Shown here: in pieces, positions 17,154-25,232 of the stretch
Layout of the letters: each line of letters opens with the position of its first letter
Position numbering within the stretch: the first letter of the stretch is position 1
Assembly (NCBI RefSeq): GCF_023073415.1
Contig: NZ_JADPJL010000008.1
Coordinates: 124,001 to 188,000, forward strand
Source of the DNA: Bradyrhizobium sp. 190
GTDB taxonomy: Bacteria > Pseudomonadota > Alphaproteobacteria > Rhizobiales > Xanthobacteraceae
Reading direction: 5' to 3'
DNA: 64,000 bases
Position numbers and translations under genes: made by a program
Notes under the pieces: generated by a model
What the model was told of the DNA's origin: nothing
What the model saw: the letters and a program-made list of their open reading frames with translations, nothing else
The model's database searches: none

Positions 17154-18149
17154 ATGAAACTCGTGGGACAGATACTGAAAGCCGCGGCCGCCTTGACGGC
17201 CATGATCGCAAGCACTCCGGCGCTTGCCGCCTGGGAGCCGACCAAACCGGTTGAAATCGTGGTGGCAGCCGGCGCGGGCGGTGCGTCCGACCAGATGGCG
17301 AGGATGATGCAGGCGGCCATTCAGAAGAACAATCTGATGAAGCAGCCGATGGTTGTGTCGCTCAAGGGCGGGGCGTCGGGCGCCGAGGCGCTGATGTACA
17401 TGAAGTCGAGCGACGGCGATGCCAACAAGGTGCTGATCGCCTATTCGCTGATCTACATGCTGCCGCTGTCGGCGAAGATCCCCTTCAACTGGCGTGACCT
17501 GACGCCGGTATCGGTCGTTGCGATGGATCAATTCGTGCTGTGGGATAACGCCGAGGGCCCCAAGACGGTGAAGGACTTCATCGCGGCCGCCAAGGCGGCA
17601 GGCTCGCCGTTCAAGATGGGCGGCACCGGCTCCAAGCGCGAAGACCACGTGCTCACCGTGTTCATGGAGCAGAAGACCGGCGCGAAATTCTCCTATCTGC
17701 CCTACAAGTCTGGCGGTGAAGCGGCGACGCAACTCGTCGGCAAGCACACCGAAGCCAACGTCAACAATCCATCCGAAAATCTCGAGGTCTGGCGCGCCGG
17801 CCAGGTCCGCGCGCTCTGCGTGTTCGACAAGGAGCGCATCGCCTACAAGACCAAGGTCACCGAGACGCAATCCTGGAACGACATCCCGACCTGCAAGGAG
17901 GAGGGGCTCGACGTGCAGTATCTGATGCTGCGCGCGATGTTCCTGCCCGGCAAGGTCACTCCGGAGCAGCAGGCGTTCTATGTCGACCTGTTCCAGAAGG
18001 TGACGCAGACGGCGGAGTACAAGGAGTACATGGAGAAGCAGGCGCTCAAGCCGATCTTCCTCACTGGCAAGGACATGCTGAAATTCCTCGAGGAGGACGA
18101 CAAGCTCAACGCCTCGCTGATGAACGAAGCTGGTTTCGTCGCGAAGTAG
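17154..18149 (+). CDS. tctC: Tripartite tricarboxylate transporter substrate-binding protein (Bug/TctC family)
   Basis: This periplasmic binding protein of 331 residues has a signal peptide (AAAALTAMIASTPALAAW) and the Bug-family N-terminal motif PVEIVVAAGAGGASDQMARM. Later the typical GTGSKREDHVL and FSYLPYKSGGEAATQLVG segments appear. It would capture a carboxylate or related small molecule and deliver it to TctAB. The membrane genes tctB and tctA lie about 2.9 kb downstream on the same strand, separated by an aldolase gene on the opposite strand and mtnP-mtnA. That interleaving suggests the transporter feeds the DHAP-shunt enzymes. A hairpin terminator follows the gene. Confidence 0.9.
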   Translation: MKLVGQILKAAAALTAMIASTPALAAWEPTKPVEIVVAAGAGGASDQMARMMQAAIQKNNLMKQPMVVSLKGGASGAEALMYMKSSDGDANKVLIAYSLIYMLPLSAKIPFNWRDLTPVSVVAMDQFVLWDNAEGPKTVKDFIAAAKAAGSPFKMGGTGSKREDHVLTVFMEQKTGAKFSYLPYKSGGEAATQLVGKHTEANVNNPSENLEVWRAGQVRALCVFDKERIAYKTKVTETQSWNDIPTCKEEGLDVQYLMLRAMFLPGKVTPEQQAFYVDLFQKVTQTAEYKEYMEKQALKPIFLTGKDMLKFLEEDDKLNASLMNEAGFVAK

Positions 18150-18154
18150 TGCGT

Positions 18155-18183
18155 TAGAGCTTCGGTTTAAGACTGAAGCTCTA
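18155..18183 (+). terminator. Bidirectional hairpin terminator after tctC
   Basis: A 9-bp perfect stem, TAGAGCTTC and GAAGCTCTA with an 11-base loop, lies 6 bp after the tctC stop and is followed by a T-rich stretch (ATTCTTGTTTT). It separates tctC from the convergent aldolase gene and could end transcripts from tctC. Confidence 0.6.
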
Positions 18184-18253
18184 GATTCTTGTTTTAACGT
18201 GTTTTCTTGATCTGAAGTTGTGTCCGCTTCGCTCGAAAACGCTACCGCAACCG

Positions 18254-18904
18254 TCACTCGTCCGCGTGGCCGTATCCGGCCATGCGGACGCGGACTTTTT
18301 CGATCTCTTCCTTTGGCAGCAATGGCGGCGTGCCGATCTGCAGGCAGCCGTGATATTGGCGCGCCAGCGTCTCGACCTCGACCGCCAGCCACATCGCCTT
18401 CGGCAGCGACGGCCCGACCGCGATCATGCCATGGTGTTCCAGCAGGCAGGCCATCCGTCCCTCCAGCGCGCGTACGGCATGTTCGGAAAGCTCCTGGGTG
18501 CCGAAGGTCGCATACGGCGCGCAGCGGATGGTATCGCCGCCAGCGACGGCGACCATGTAATGAACAGGCGGAATCTCCATGCCCATGATCGCCAGCATGG
18601 TGCAGTAGGGTGGATGGGTATGGACAATCGCCTGCACCTCCGGCCGGGCCTTGAGGATGTCGCGGTGAAACCTCCACTCGCTCGATGGGCGCTGGGCGGG
18701 ATCGTGGTTGCCGTCGAGATGCATATAGACGATCTGCTCGGGCTTCATCGCCTCGTAGGGCGTGCTGGTCGGCGTGATCAGCATGCCGTCGCCATGGCGC
18801 AGGCTGATATTCCCCGATGTGCCCTGGTTGATGCCGAGCACATTCATGCGCAGGCAGGCATCGATGATCGACTGACGCTTTTCCCGGTCCTTCGTGGTCG
18901 GCAT
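18254..18904 (-). CDS. Class II aldolase (FucA-like), probable DHAP-shunt aldolase Ald2
   Basis: This 216-residue zinc-dependent aldolase is very close to E. coli L-fuculose-1-phosphate aldolase. It keeps the catalytic Glu in PSSEWRFH, the zinc histidines in HTHPPYC, the active-site Tyr in PPVHYM, the third zinc His in LEHHG, and the CAPYATFGTQELSEH stretch. It is divergently transcribed from mtnP-mtnA with 91 bp between starts. In the characterised DHAP shunt of Rhodospirillum and other bacteria such an aldolase splits 5-(methylthio)ribulose-1-phosphate or 5-deoxyribulose-1-phosphate into DHAP and an aldehyde. The ATG at 18904 is used; the longer frame to 19036 overlaps the promoter and mtnP and is unlikely. 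Fuculose use cannot be excluded. Confidence 0.88.
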   Translation of the reverse strand: MPTTKDREKRQSIIDACLRMNVLGINQGTSGNISLRHGDGMLITPTSTPYEAMKPEQIVYMHLDGNHDPAQRPSSEWRFHRDILKARPEVQAIVHTHPPYCTMLAIMGMEIPPVHYMVAVAGGDTIRCAPYATFGTQELSEHAVRALEGRMACLLEHHGMIAVGPSLPKAMWLAVEVETLARQYHGCLQIGTPPLLPKEEIEKVRVRMAGYGHADE

Positions 18905-18995
18905 TTTGAGACCTCTTGCAACCGCGCGACAATGCTTGATTATTGCGCCGCAGTATAGTCGAACATCTTGCGTGAAATCCTGACTGGGAGAAGTC

Positions 18996-19871
18996 ATGAC
19001 GCGTGCCGTGCTTGGCATCATCGGCGGATCCGGCATCTACGACCTGCCGGGGCTGGAGGACGTCCGCGAGGAGACCATGAAGAGCCCCTGGGGCGAACCG
19101 TCCGCAGCGCTGACGCGCGGCGTCATCGGAGGCTTGCCGATCGCGTTCCTGCCGCGGCACGGCAAGGGGCATGTACTGTCGCCCTCCGACATCAACTACC
19201 GCGCCAATATCGACGTGCTGAAGCGGGCCGGGGTTACCGACCTGGTTTCGCTGTCGGCCTGCGGTTCGTTCAGGGAGGAACTGCCGCCCGGCACGTTCGT
19301 GCTGGTCGATCAGTTCGTGGACCGAACCTACAAGCGCGAGAGTTCGTTCTTCGGCAAGGGCTGCGTTGCCCATGTATCCATGGCGCATCCGGTTTCGCCG
19401 CGGCTGCACGTGCATCTCGCCGCCGCCGCCAAGGCCGAAGGCATCGCCGCGGTGCAGGGCGGCACCTATGTCTGCATGGAAGGTCCGCAATTCTCCAGCC
19501 TCGCCGAGAGCCTGACCTACAAGGCGCAGGGCTATTCGGTGATCGGCATGACCAACATGCCCGAGGCAAAGCTCGCCCGCGAGGCCGAGATCTGTTACGC
19601 CAGCGTGGCGATGGTCACCGATTTCGATTGCTGGCATTCCGATCACGACGCCGTCACCGTGCAGGACATCATTCGCGTGCTGAACTCGAATGCCGGCAAG
19701 GCCAAGGCGCTCGTTGCACGCCTCGCCAGGGATTTCCCGCGCGAGCATGAGCCGTGTCCTGTTGGATCGGACAAGGCGCTGGATACGGCCCTGATCACCG
19801 CGCCCGAAGCGCGCGATCTCAAGTTGCTCGCCAAGCTCGATGCGGTGGCGGGCAGGGTGTTGAACGCATGA
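18996..19871 (+). CDS. mtnP: 5'-methylthioadenosine (5'-deoxyadenosine) phosphorylase
   Basis: This 291-residue phosphorylase has the N-terminal [16 protein letters not shown], the phosphate-binding [19 protein letters not shown] with NYRAN typical of Mtn[15 protein letters not shown], and the purine-site [18 protein letters not shown] and [14 protein letters not shown] region. It converts MTA, or 5'-deoxyadenosine, plus phosphate to adenine and the 5-modified ribose-1-phosphate. GGGAGAAG precedes the ATG. The stop overlaps the mtnA start (ATGA), so the two are coupled. There is no mtnB, mtnC or mtnK nearby, so the universal methionine salvage pathway is not encoded here; the pairing with a FucA-type aldolase indicates the DHAP shunt. 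Confidence 0.95.
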   Translation: MTRAVLGIIGGSGIYDLPGLEDVREETMKSPWGEPSAALTRGVIGGLPIAFLPRHGKGHVLSPSDINYRANIDVLKRAGVTDLVSLSACGSFREELPPGTFVLVDQFVDRTYKRESSFFGKGCVAHVSMAHPVSPRLHVHLAAAAKAEGIAAVQGGTYVCMEGPQFSSLAESLTYKAQGYSVIGMTNMPEAKLAREAEICYASVAMVTDFDCWHSDHDAVTVQDIIRVLNSNAGKAKALVARLARDFPREHEPCPVGSDKALDTALITAPEARDLKLLAKLDAVAGRVLNA

Positions 19872-20971
19872 AGGTCGATGGCCGGCATTTTCGCAGCATC
19901 TGGCTCGAGGACGACGGCTGGACGGTCGGCGCGATCGACCAGCGGCGGTTGCCGCATGAATTCGTGGTGGCCCGCATCGCAAACGCCGAGGACGCGACGG
20001 AGGCCATCCGTTCCATGCTGGTGCGCGGCGCGCCGCTGATCGGCGCCACTGCTGCTTACGGCATGGCGCTCGCCATGCGGGTAGACGCTTCCGATGCTTC
20101 GCTCGACCGCGCCTATGCCATGCTGTTGGCAGCCCGGCCGACGGCGATCAATTTGAAATGGGCGCTCGACGAGATGCAGCGATTGCTTCAACCGTTGCCG
20201 GCCTCCGAGCGCGCTGCGGCGGCCTACAGGCGCTCGGTCGAAATCGCCGAAGAGGACGTTGCGATCAACCAGGGGATCGGTCGGCATGGCTTGGCGCTGA
20301 TCGAACAAATCGCGGCGAGGAAGGGGCCCGGCGAACCGGTCAACGTCCTGACCCATTGCAATGCCGGCTGGCTTGCGACGGTCGACTGGGGCACGGCGAC
20401 GGCGCCGATCTATCTGGCGCATGATCGCGGCCTGAAGGTTCATGTCTGGGTCGACGAGACCCGGCCGCGCAATCAGGGCGCCTCGCTCACCGCCTGGGAA
20501 CTTGGCCATCACGGCGTGCCGCACACGGTGATCCCCGATAACACCGGCGGCCATTTGATGCAGCACCGCATGGTCGATCTCGCGATCGTCGGCACCGACC
20601 GGGTGGCCGCCAATGGCGATGTCTGCAACAAGATCGGGACTTACCTGAAGGCGCTCGCCGCCCATGACAATGGCGTGCCGTTCTATGTTGCACTGCCGTC
20701 GCCCACCATCGACTTTAGTATCGACGACGGTATCAAGCAGATTCCGATCGAGCAGCGCAGCGCCGACGAAGTGGCGAACATGACCGGCCGCACTGCCGAC
20801 GGCCGCGTCGAGACCGTGCGCGTGGTTCCCGAAGGCTCGCCTGTAGCCAACTACGCCTTCGACGTCACGCCGGCGCGGTTGGTGACGGGATTGATCACCG
20901 AGCGCGGCCTGCTTCGGCCCGAGCGTGCTGCACTTGCGAGCGCATTCCCGGAGCGCAGCGCCGGACATTGA
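19868..20971 (+). CDS. mtnA: S-methyl-5-thioribose-1-phosphate isomerase
   Basis: This 367-residue aldose-ketose isomerase of the eIF2B-like family has [18 protein letters not shown] at the sugar-phosphate site, the catalytic Cys in [11 protein letters not shown], and the catalytic Asp in [18 protein letters not shown]. It turns 5-methylthioribose-1-phosphate (or 5-deoxyribose-1-phosphate) into the ribulose-1-phosphate form used by the neighbouring aldolase. The start ATG at 19868 overlaps the mtnP stop by 4 bp. The longer upstream reading frame is in another frame through mtnP and has no support. tctB follows after about 60 bp. Confidence 0.95.
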   Translation: MKVDGRHFRSIWLEDDGWTVGAIDQRRLPHEFVVARIANAEDATEAIRSMLVRGAPLIGATAAYGMALAMRVDASDASLDRAYAMLLAARPTAINLKWALDEMQRLLQPLPASERAAAAYRRSVEIAEEDVAINQGIGRHGLALIEQIAARKGPGEPVNVLTHCNAGWLATVDWGTATAPIYLAHDRGLKVHVWVDETRPRNQGASLTAWELGHHGVPHTVIPDNTGGHLMQHRMVDLAIVGTDRVAANGDVCNKIGTYLKALAAHDNGVPFYVALPSPTIDFSIDDGIKQIPIEQRSADEVANMTGRTADGRVETVRVVPEGSPVANYAFDVTPARLVTGLITERGLLRPERAALASAFPERSAGH

Positions 20972-21031
20972 CGCCGGCAACGTCGGCACGTATCCCCGTT
21001 GAGGTCTGTCGTATCGGGGGTCACCGTCTCC

Positions 21032-21574
21032 ATGTCCAATACCGACATCGAAATCGTCGTCGAGGATCCGACCGCACCGGAGGCCGATTCGCCTGCGGTG
21101 ACGAGCGTTCGCGCGGCCGACGTCGTCGTCTGCCTCCTGCTGCTCGCGCTCGCGCTGACGCTCGGCTACGACAATTGGCGTACGGGAGCCGGCTGGGAAT
21201 CGACCGGCCCGCAGTCGGGGTACTTTCCGTTCTATCTCTCGGTGATCCTCGCCGGCGCCAGCCTCTATGGCCTGGTCGCCGCGTTCCTCTCGCGCAGGGA
21301 GGCTGCTGAAACCTTCGTGACGCGGGCGCAGCTTCGCCGCGTGCTGGCAGTGTTCGTGCCGACGGTGCTGTTCTGCCTCGCCATCCAGTTCCTCGGGATC
21401 TACGTCGCGAGCTTCCTGTTGATCGCCGGTTTCATGCGCATGGTCGGCAAGATTGCGCTGTGGAAGTCCTTGCTGACCGCCTTCGTGTTTACCGCCGTGA
21501 TGTTCGTGACCTTCGACATCGCCTTCGACGTCATCATGCCAAAGGGCCCGCTCGAAGCGGCGCTCGGCCGCTAA
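21032..21574 (+). CDS. tctB: Tripartite tricarboxylate transporter small membrane subunit (TctB)
   Basis: This is a small inner-membrane subunit of about 180 residues. Four hydrophobic segments are visible: VVVCLLLLALALTLGY, FYLSVILAGASLYGLVAAF, VLAVFVPTVLFCLAIQFLGI plus YVASFLLIAGFM, and SLLTAFVFTAVMFVTFDIAF. The conserved GPQSGYFPFYLS motif after the first helix is the TctB signature. It lies directly before tctA. The ATG at 21032 is taken as start; a TTG at 20999 is in frame. It completes the TTT system with TctC at 17154 and TctA. Confidence 0.9.
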   Translation: MSNTDIEIVVEDPTAPEADSPAVTSVRAADVVVCLLLLALALTLGYDNWRTGAGWESTGPQSGYFPFYLSVILAGASLYGLVAAFLSRREAAETFVTRAQLRRVLAVFVPTVLFCLAIQFLGIYVASFLLIAGFMRMVGKIALWKSLLTAFVFTAVMFVTFDIAFDVIMPKGPLEAALGR

Positions 21575-21610
21575 CCTGCCGGTGGGATTGATCTGATGGA
21601 AGCCCCGTAA

Positions 21611-23122
21611 ATGGAAGCTTTGGGCCTCTTGATGCACGGCTTCGCCGTGCTGCTGACGTGGAAAACGCTGCTGCTGATGATGCTCGGGCTGGTGCTCGGC
21701 ATTTTCGTCGGCGTGCTGCCGGGCCTTGGCGGTCCGAACGGCGTGGCGATCCTGTTGCCGCTGACGTTTACGATGGATCCGACTTCGGCAATCGTGATGC
21801 TGTCCTGCATCTATTGGGGCGCGCTGTTCGGCGGCGCCATCACCTCGATCCTGTTCAACATCCCCGGTGAGGCCTGGTCGGTGGCGACCACCTTCGACGG
21901 CTATCCGATGGCGCAGCAGGGCAGGGCGGCGGAAGCGCTGACCGCGGCCTTCACCTCGTCGTTCATCGGTTCGCTGGTCGCGGTGATGCTGATCACCTTC
22001 TTGGCGCCGATGATCTCCTCTTTCGCGCTGAAATTCGGGCCGCCGGAATTCTTCGCGGTGTATCTTTTGACCTTCTGCTCTTTCGTCGGGCTCGGCCGCG
22101 AGGCCAAGCATAAGACGGTTATCTCGATGTCGCTCGGCTTGTTGCTCGCCGGCATTGGCATGGACACCGTGTCCGGCCAACTGCGCATGACCTTCGGTTC
22201 GGCGGAGCTGCTGCGCGGCGTCAACTTCCTGGTCGCCGTCATCGGCCTGTTCGGCATCAGCGAAATCCTGCTGACCATGGAAGAGCGGCTGGCGCTGCGC
22301 GGCCATGCCGCCGGCATCTCCCTGCGCGTGGTGCTGTCGGTCTGGAAGGACCTGCCGAAATACTGGGTGACGCTGTTTCGTTCTTCGTTCATCGGCTGCT
22401 GGCTCGGCATCACCCCGGGCGGCGCGATCGCGGCCTCCTTCATGGGCTACAACCTCGCCAAGCGCTTCTCCAAGGACCAGGATAGCTTTGGCAAGGGCCG
22501 CATCGAAGGCGTGTTCGCGCCGGAAACCGCGGCGCACGCCTCGGGCACCGCGGCGCTGCTGCCGATGCTCGCGCTCGGCATTCCCGGCTCCGGCACCGCG
22601 GCGATCCTGCTCGGCGGCTTGATGGTGTGGGGCCTCAACCCCGGGCCGCTGCTGTTCGTCGAGCACAAGGATTTCGTCTGGGGCCTGATCGCGTCGATGT
22701 ATCTCGGCAATGTCGTCGGCCTCGTGCTGGTGCTGACGACGGTGCCGATCTTTGCATCCATCCTGCGCGTGCCGTTCGCGGCTGTCGCGCCGATGATCGT
22801 GGTGTCCTGCGCGATCGGCGCCTATGCGATCCAGAACGCGATGTTCGACATCTGGCTGATGCTCGGGTTCGGTGTGGTCGGTTACGTTTTCAAAAAAATC
22901 GGCATCCCGCTCGCACCGTTTACGCTGGCGCTCGTGCTCGGCAACCGCGCCGAGGATGCGTTCCGGCTGTCGATGATCGGCGCCGGCGGCGACCTGAAGG
23001 TGTTCTGGTCGAACGGTCTCGTCGGTTCGATCACGACGCTTGCGATCGTGCTGCTGTTCTGGCCCGTCATCGACTGGGCGTTCGGCAGCGTCACGCGCAT
23101 GTTGCGACCGGCGAAGGCGTAG
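21611..23122 (+). CDS. tctA: Tripartite tricarboxylate transporter permease (TctA)
   Basis: This is a 503-residue polytopic permease with about 12 hydrophobic segments. Signature motifs are GVLPGLGGPNGVAILLPLTF near the N-terminus and IPGEAWSVATTFDGYPMAQQ, typical of TctA, with a second PGxG-like element in GITPGGAIAASFM and LGIPGSGTAAILLGG. It forms the channel of a sodium- or proton-driven secondary transporter fed by TctC. It is the last gene of the mtnP-mtnA-tctB-tctA run; a 900-bp repeat region follows. Co-transcription with the MTA-salvage genes suggests the imported solute enters or leaves that pathway. Confidence 0.95.
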   Translation: MEALGLLMHGFAVLLTWKTLLLMMLGLVLGIFVGVLPGLGGPNGVAILLPLTFTMDPTSAIVMLSCIYWGALFGGAITSILFNIPGEAWSVATTFDGYPMAQQGRAAEALTAAFTSSFIGSLVAVMLITFLAPMISSFALKFGPPEFFAVYLLTFCSFVGLGREAKHKTVISMSLGLLLAGIGMDTVSGQLRMTFGSAELLRGVNFLVAVIGLFGISEILLTMEERLALRGHAAGISLRVVLSVWKDLPKYWVTLFRSSFIGCWLGITPGGAIAASFMGYNLAKRFSKDQDSFGKGRIEGVFAPETAAHASGTAALLPMLALGIPGSGTAAILLGGLMVWGLNPGPLLFVEHKDFVWGLIASMYLGNVVGLVLVLTTVPIFASILRVPFAAVAPMIVVSCAIGAYAIQNAMFDIWLMLGFGVVGYVFKKIGIPLAPFTLALVLGNRAEDAFRLSMIGAGGDLKVFWSNGLVGSITTLAIVLLFWPVIDWAFGSVTRMLRPAKA

Positions 23123-23142
23123 CTCCGTACGTCGCGAGTTTC

Positions 23143-23235
23143 GTAGGGTGGGCAAAGGCGCGTTTGCGCCGTGCCCACCATTTCTCGAAGAGCGCGATCC
23201 TGAATGGTGGGCACGCTGCGCTTTGCCCACCCTAC
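23143..23235. repeat. 93-bp inverted-repeat element, type A copy 1
   Basis: The ends are exact inverted copies of 15 bases: GTAGGGTGGGCAAAG and CTTTGCCCACCCTAC. A second, inner inverted pair, GTGCCCACCATT and AATGGTGGGCAC, makes the whole element a long imperfect hairpin. The same element occurs again at 23815-23907. It carries no gene. Repeats of this sequence are common in Bradyrhizobium and look like REP/MITE-type elements. Confidence 0.85.
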
Positions 23236-23319
23236 GAACTTCGCCGCTTCGCCCCTCGCAATGACGCACATGACTTCTCATTCTCGCGGCGCTGATCGCC
23301 CGAGGTTTGCATCTTAGTT

Positions 23320-23690
23320 TGCCCTCCCAAGAAATAGAGGGCGCAGGGAAGACCGGGTGCTTGCTGCACCCGCGGTCTCGTGTGCAATTGCGCACAAGGA
23401 ACGCGCACACGAGCATACAGGTACAGGCGGAGCATTCCGGCCTTCCCTGCGCAATGGCTTTACGGCTTACTTCGAGCTCTCCCCGGTGAACGGCTCTTTT
23501 GCCACCGTCGCCCGTGAAAGCTTGCTTTCACGAACTTAGCGCCAGCACCGCGGCGTCAGGACCACACGACTTCGCCGTACGCATCAGGCGCGCACGTCCA
23601 GCGCGCCATTTGCGTCCATCGCATCTCACCGCGCGAGCGCCCCTCATCTGCCGTGAGACGGGCGGAGTTATGCCGATGATTTGCTCTGGA
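23320..23690. repeat. Dispersed Bradyrhizobium-type repeat (GAGKTGC element)
   Basis: This stretch contains no convincing gene, but its +1-type translation (AGKTGCLLHPRSRVQ, then SGLPCAMALRLTSSSPR) is the peptide often predicted, probably falsely, from many copies of a dispersed repeat in Bradyrhizobium genomes. It is rich in small stems: GGGTGC-TTGCT-GCACCC at 23355-23371 and CGTGAAAG-CTTG-CTTTCACG at 23513-23532. The limits given are approximate. The recognition is from memory of the family, not from a search. Confidence 0.6.
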
Positions 23691-23814
23691 AGTTAAGCGG
23701 AATATTTTTGCAAAGGGGACTGGACAGGTTCTTGGTGATTTGCCCGTCGTGCCAATTGGTCGCAGCCGAGCATCGAGATTACGCTTGCCGGCAAGGCAAA
23801 TCAGTCCGCAGGCC

Positions 23815-23907
23815 GTAGGGTGGGCAAAGCGACAGCGTGCCCACCATTTCGAAGCGCGATCGGTGATAGATGGTGGGCACGTCGCTACGCTCCTTTGCCC
23901 ACCCTAC
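23815..23907. repeat. 93-bp inverted-repeat element, type A copy 2
   Basis: This has the same 15-base terminal inverted repeats as the copy at 23143-23235 (GTAGGGTGGGCAAAG and CTTTGCCCACCCTAC) and the same total length of 93 bp. The inner GTGCCCACCAT and ATGGTGGGCAC pair is conserved while the loop differs. Confidence 0.85.
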
Positions 23908-23936
23908 GCGACTGCCGTCGCGACGTGGGTAGAGAT

Positions 23937-24016
23937 GTAGGATGGGTAGAGCGAAGCGAAACCCATCATCTTCGAAAGCGGCATTGATGGGTATCGCTTC
24001 GCTCTACCCATCCTAC
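23937..24016. repeat. 80-bp inverted-repeat element, type B
   Basis: The ends are GTAGGATGGGTAGAGCGAAG and CTTCGCTCTACCCATCCTAC, an exact 20-base inverted pair, with an inner AACCCATCAT / TTGATGGGTAT pair forming the rest of the hairpin. It resembles type A (GTAGGRTGGG start) but is a distinct sequence. It lies just downstream of the gene ending at 24027 and could act as its terminator. Confidence 0.85.
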
Positions 24017-24026
24017 GGTCTTCTCG

Positions 24027-24698
24027 TCAGCCCGGCAGAAGTCGCTTCGGCAGGCTGAACGCCAGCCGGTAGAGCGGCAGGGTGTCGATGGCGCCGTGAT
24101 CCTCGGCAGGAAGCGTCTTGCGCAGATGATGGAGCGCATCGCGGACCGCGGCTTCGTCCAGTCCCTCGATCAGCAGCAGGGCGGCAAAGGAGCCGTCATT
24201 GCTTCGCATGCCCTTCTCGCGGGTCTTGATCGAGGTCTGCGCGATGTCGGTGAGCAGGACCCGCGCGGCGATGATCCTGTCCAGGCGCGCCAGCTCGGCA
24301 ACAACCGTGGCGGCGTCCCAGGGCGGCGCGGCATCGAGGCGCAGGGGAGCGACGATGCCGCCTTGGCCGGTGCCGGCTGAAGCTGCAATACGGCCGCCGC
24401 CGCGTGCGAAATTGCCGAGCCGGGGCATGATGCGCTGCGACCATGGCGTCGGCGCGTTCAGCCGCGCCAGATAATCCGCACCGCCGACGACGCGTTCGTC
24501 CTCGAGTTCGTAGGGGATGAAGTAGCGGTTCACCGAGACGCCCAGCGCACGGAAGATGCGGCAAGCCAGAAATCCGTTGACGCCGACGCGCTCGGCGGCA
24601 TGTTCGCGCGTGATCCAGTGCGCCCAGTCGGTTTCGTCCTGCGGCGTCAGATCGCTCCAGATGGCGAGGTAACCAGCTCCCTGCATGTCAGGCTCCAT
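24027..24698 (-). CDS. Conserved hypothetical protein, dimeric alpha/beta-barrel-like
   Basis: This protein of 223 residues I cannot assign to a named family with certainty. It begins GAGYLAIWSDLTPQDETDWAHW and has a HWITREHAAERVGVNGF segment, a pattern seen in ferredoxin-like dimeric alpha/beta-barrel proteins (EthD-like), and a second half with LLLIEGLDEAAVRDALHHLR that may be a second such unit. No signal peptide or membrane helix is seen. It lies 3 bp after the dehydroquinase gene and is the last gene of the TRAP operon, so it probably acts on the same substrate. Confidence 0.75.
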   Translation of the reverse strand: MEPDMQGAGYLAIWSDLTPQDETDWAHWITREHAAERVGVNGFLACRIFRALGVSVNRYFIPYELEDERVVGGADYLARLNAPTPWSQRIMPRLGNFARGGGRIAASAGTGQGGIVAPLRLDAAPPWDAATVVAELARLDRIIAARVLLTDIAQTSIKTREKGMRSNDGSFAALLLIEGLDEAAVRDALHHLRKTLPAEDHGAIDTLPLYRLAFSLPKRLLPG

Positions 24699-24701
24699 CC
24701 G

Positions 24702-25178
24702 TCATTTGGGACCGACGCGCACCGCGGCGGGCAGCGACGCCGGTAACTCGCCGGCTCCCTGCAGCGCGGCCTGCATGGCGACGATGTAGCCGTAGGGGCC
24801 GAGGCCGGCGATCACGCCTTTCACGGCAGCCGAAAGCTTCGAGTGCCGGTGCAGCTCGTCGCGGGCGTTGATGTTGGAGATATGCACTTCGTAGATCGGG
24901 CCGTCAAAAATCTTCATGGCATCGAACATCGCAATCGAGGTGAAGGAGTAGGCGGCCGGATTGATGATGAGGGCGTCCGCCGACGTGCGCGCGGACTGGA
25001 TCAGGTCGACCAGCTCGCCCTCGTGGTTCGACTGGTGAAACGCCAGTTGCGTGCCGGTAAAGGCGGCAAACTCCTCGCAGGAGGCCTTGATGGCGTCGAG
25101 CGTGGTCGATCCGTAGATGTGCGGCTCGCGGATGCCGAGCATGTTGAGGTTCGGGCCATTGAGGATCATGATGCGCAT
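24702..25178 (-). CDS. aroQ: Type II 3-dehydroquinate dehydratase family protein, divergent active site
   Basis: This 158-residue protein starts with the family signature MILNGPNLNMLGIREPHIYG, keeping the catalytic Tyr, and has VHISNINARD with the catalytic His. Other active-site places differ: the usual NPGAYTHTS reads NPAAYSFTS, losing the histidine, and the usual FRHHS reads LHRHS, losing or shifting the second arginine. It lies 54 bp after dctM, in a TRAP transporter operon rather than with aromatic biosynthesis genes. It may dehydrate dehydroquinate in quinate catabolism, or act on a related cyclic acid. The symbol is a family label only. Confidence 0.82.
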   Translation of the reverse strand: MRIMILNGPNLNMLGIREPHIYGSTTLDAIKASCEEFAAFTGTQLAFHQSNHEGELVDLIQSARTSADALIINPAAYSFTSIAMFDAMKIFDGPIYEVHISNINARDELHRHSKLSAAVKGVIAGLGPYGYIVAMQAALQGAGELPASLPAAVRVGPK

Positions 25179-25232
25179 GGCATGCCTTTCACGGGATAAT
25201 GATGCTGCAGTGTAGCCGATCGCGGCAACATG

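Noticed and set aside
17046..19982. A 978-codon open frame on the minus strand
   Set aside because: It runs antisense to tctC and mtnP and overlaps the aldolase gene in another frame; the encoded sequence has low complexity and no domain.
19643..23416. A 1257-codon open frame on the minus strand
   Set aside because: It is antisense to mtnP, mtnA, tctB and tctA, which are firmly identified. Its peptide is rich in H, D, R and Q as expected for a shadow frame.
23307..23489. A small protein gene with the GAGKTGC peptide
   Set aside because: Similar peptides come from many copies of a dispersed repeat in this group; the frame lacks a ribosome-binding site and ends inside repeat structure.
23143..24016. 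A possible CRISPR array
   Set aside because: There are only two or three elements, each is an inverted repeat with variable interior, and spacing is irregular, so there is no array of direct repeats.
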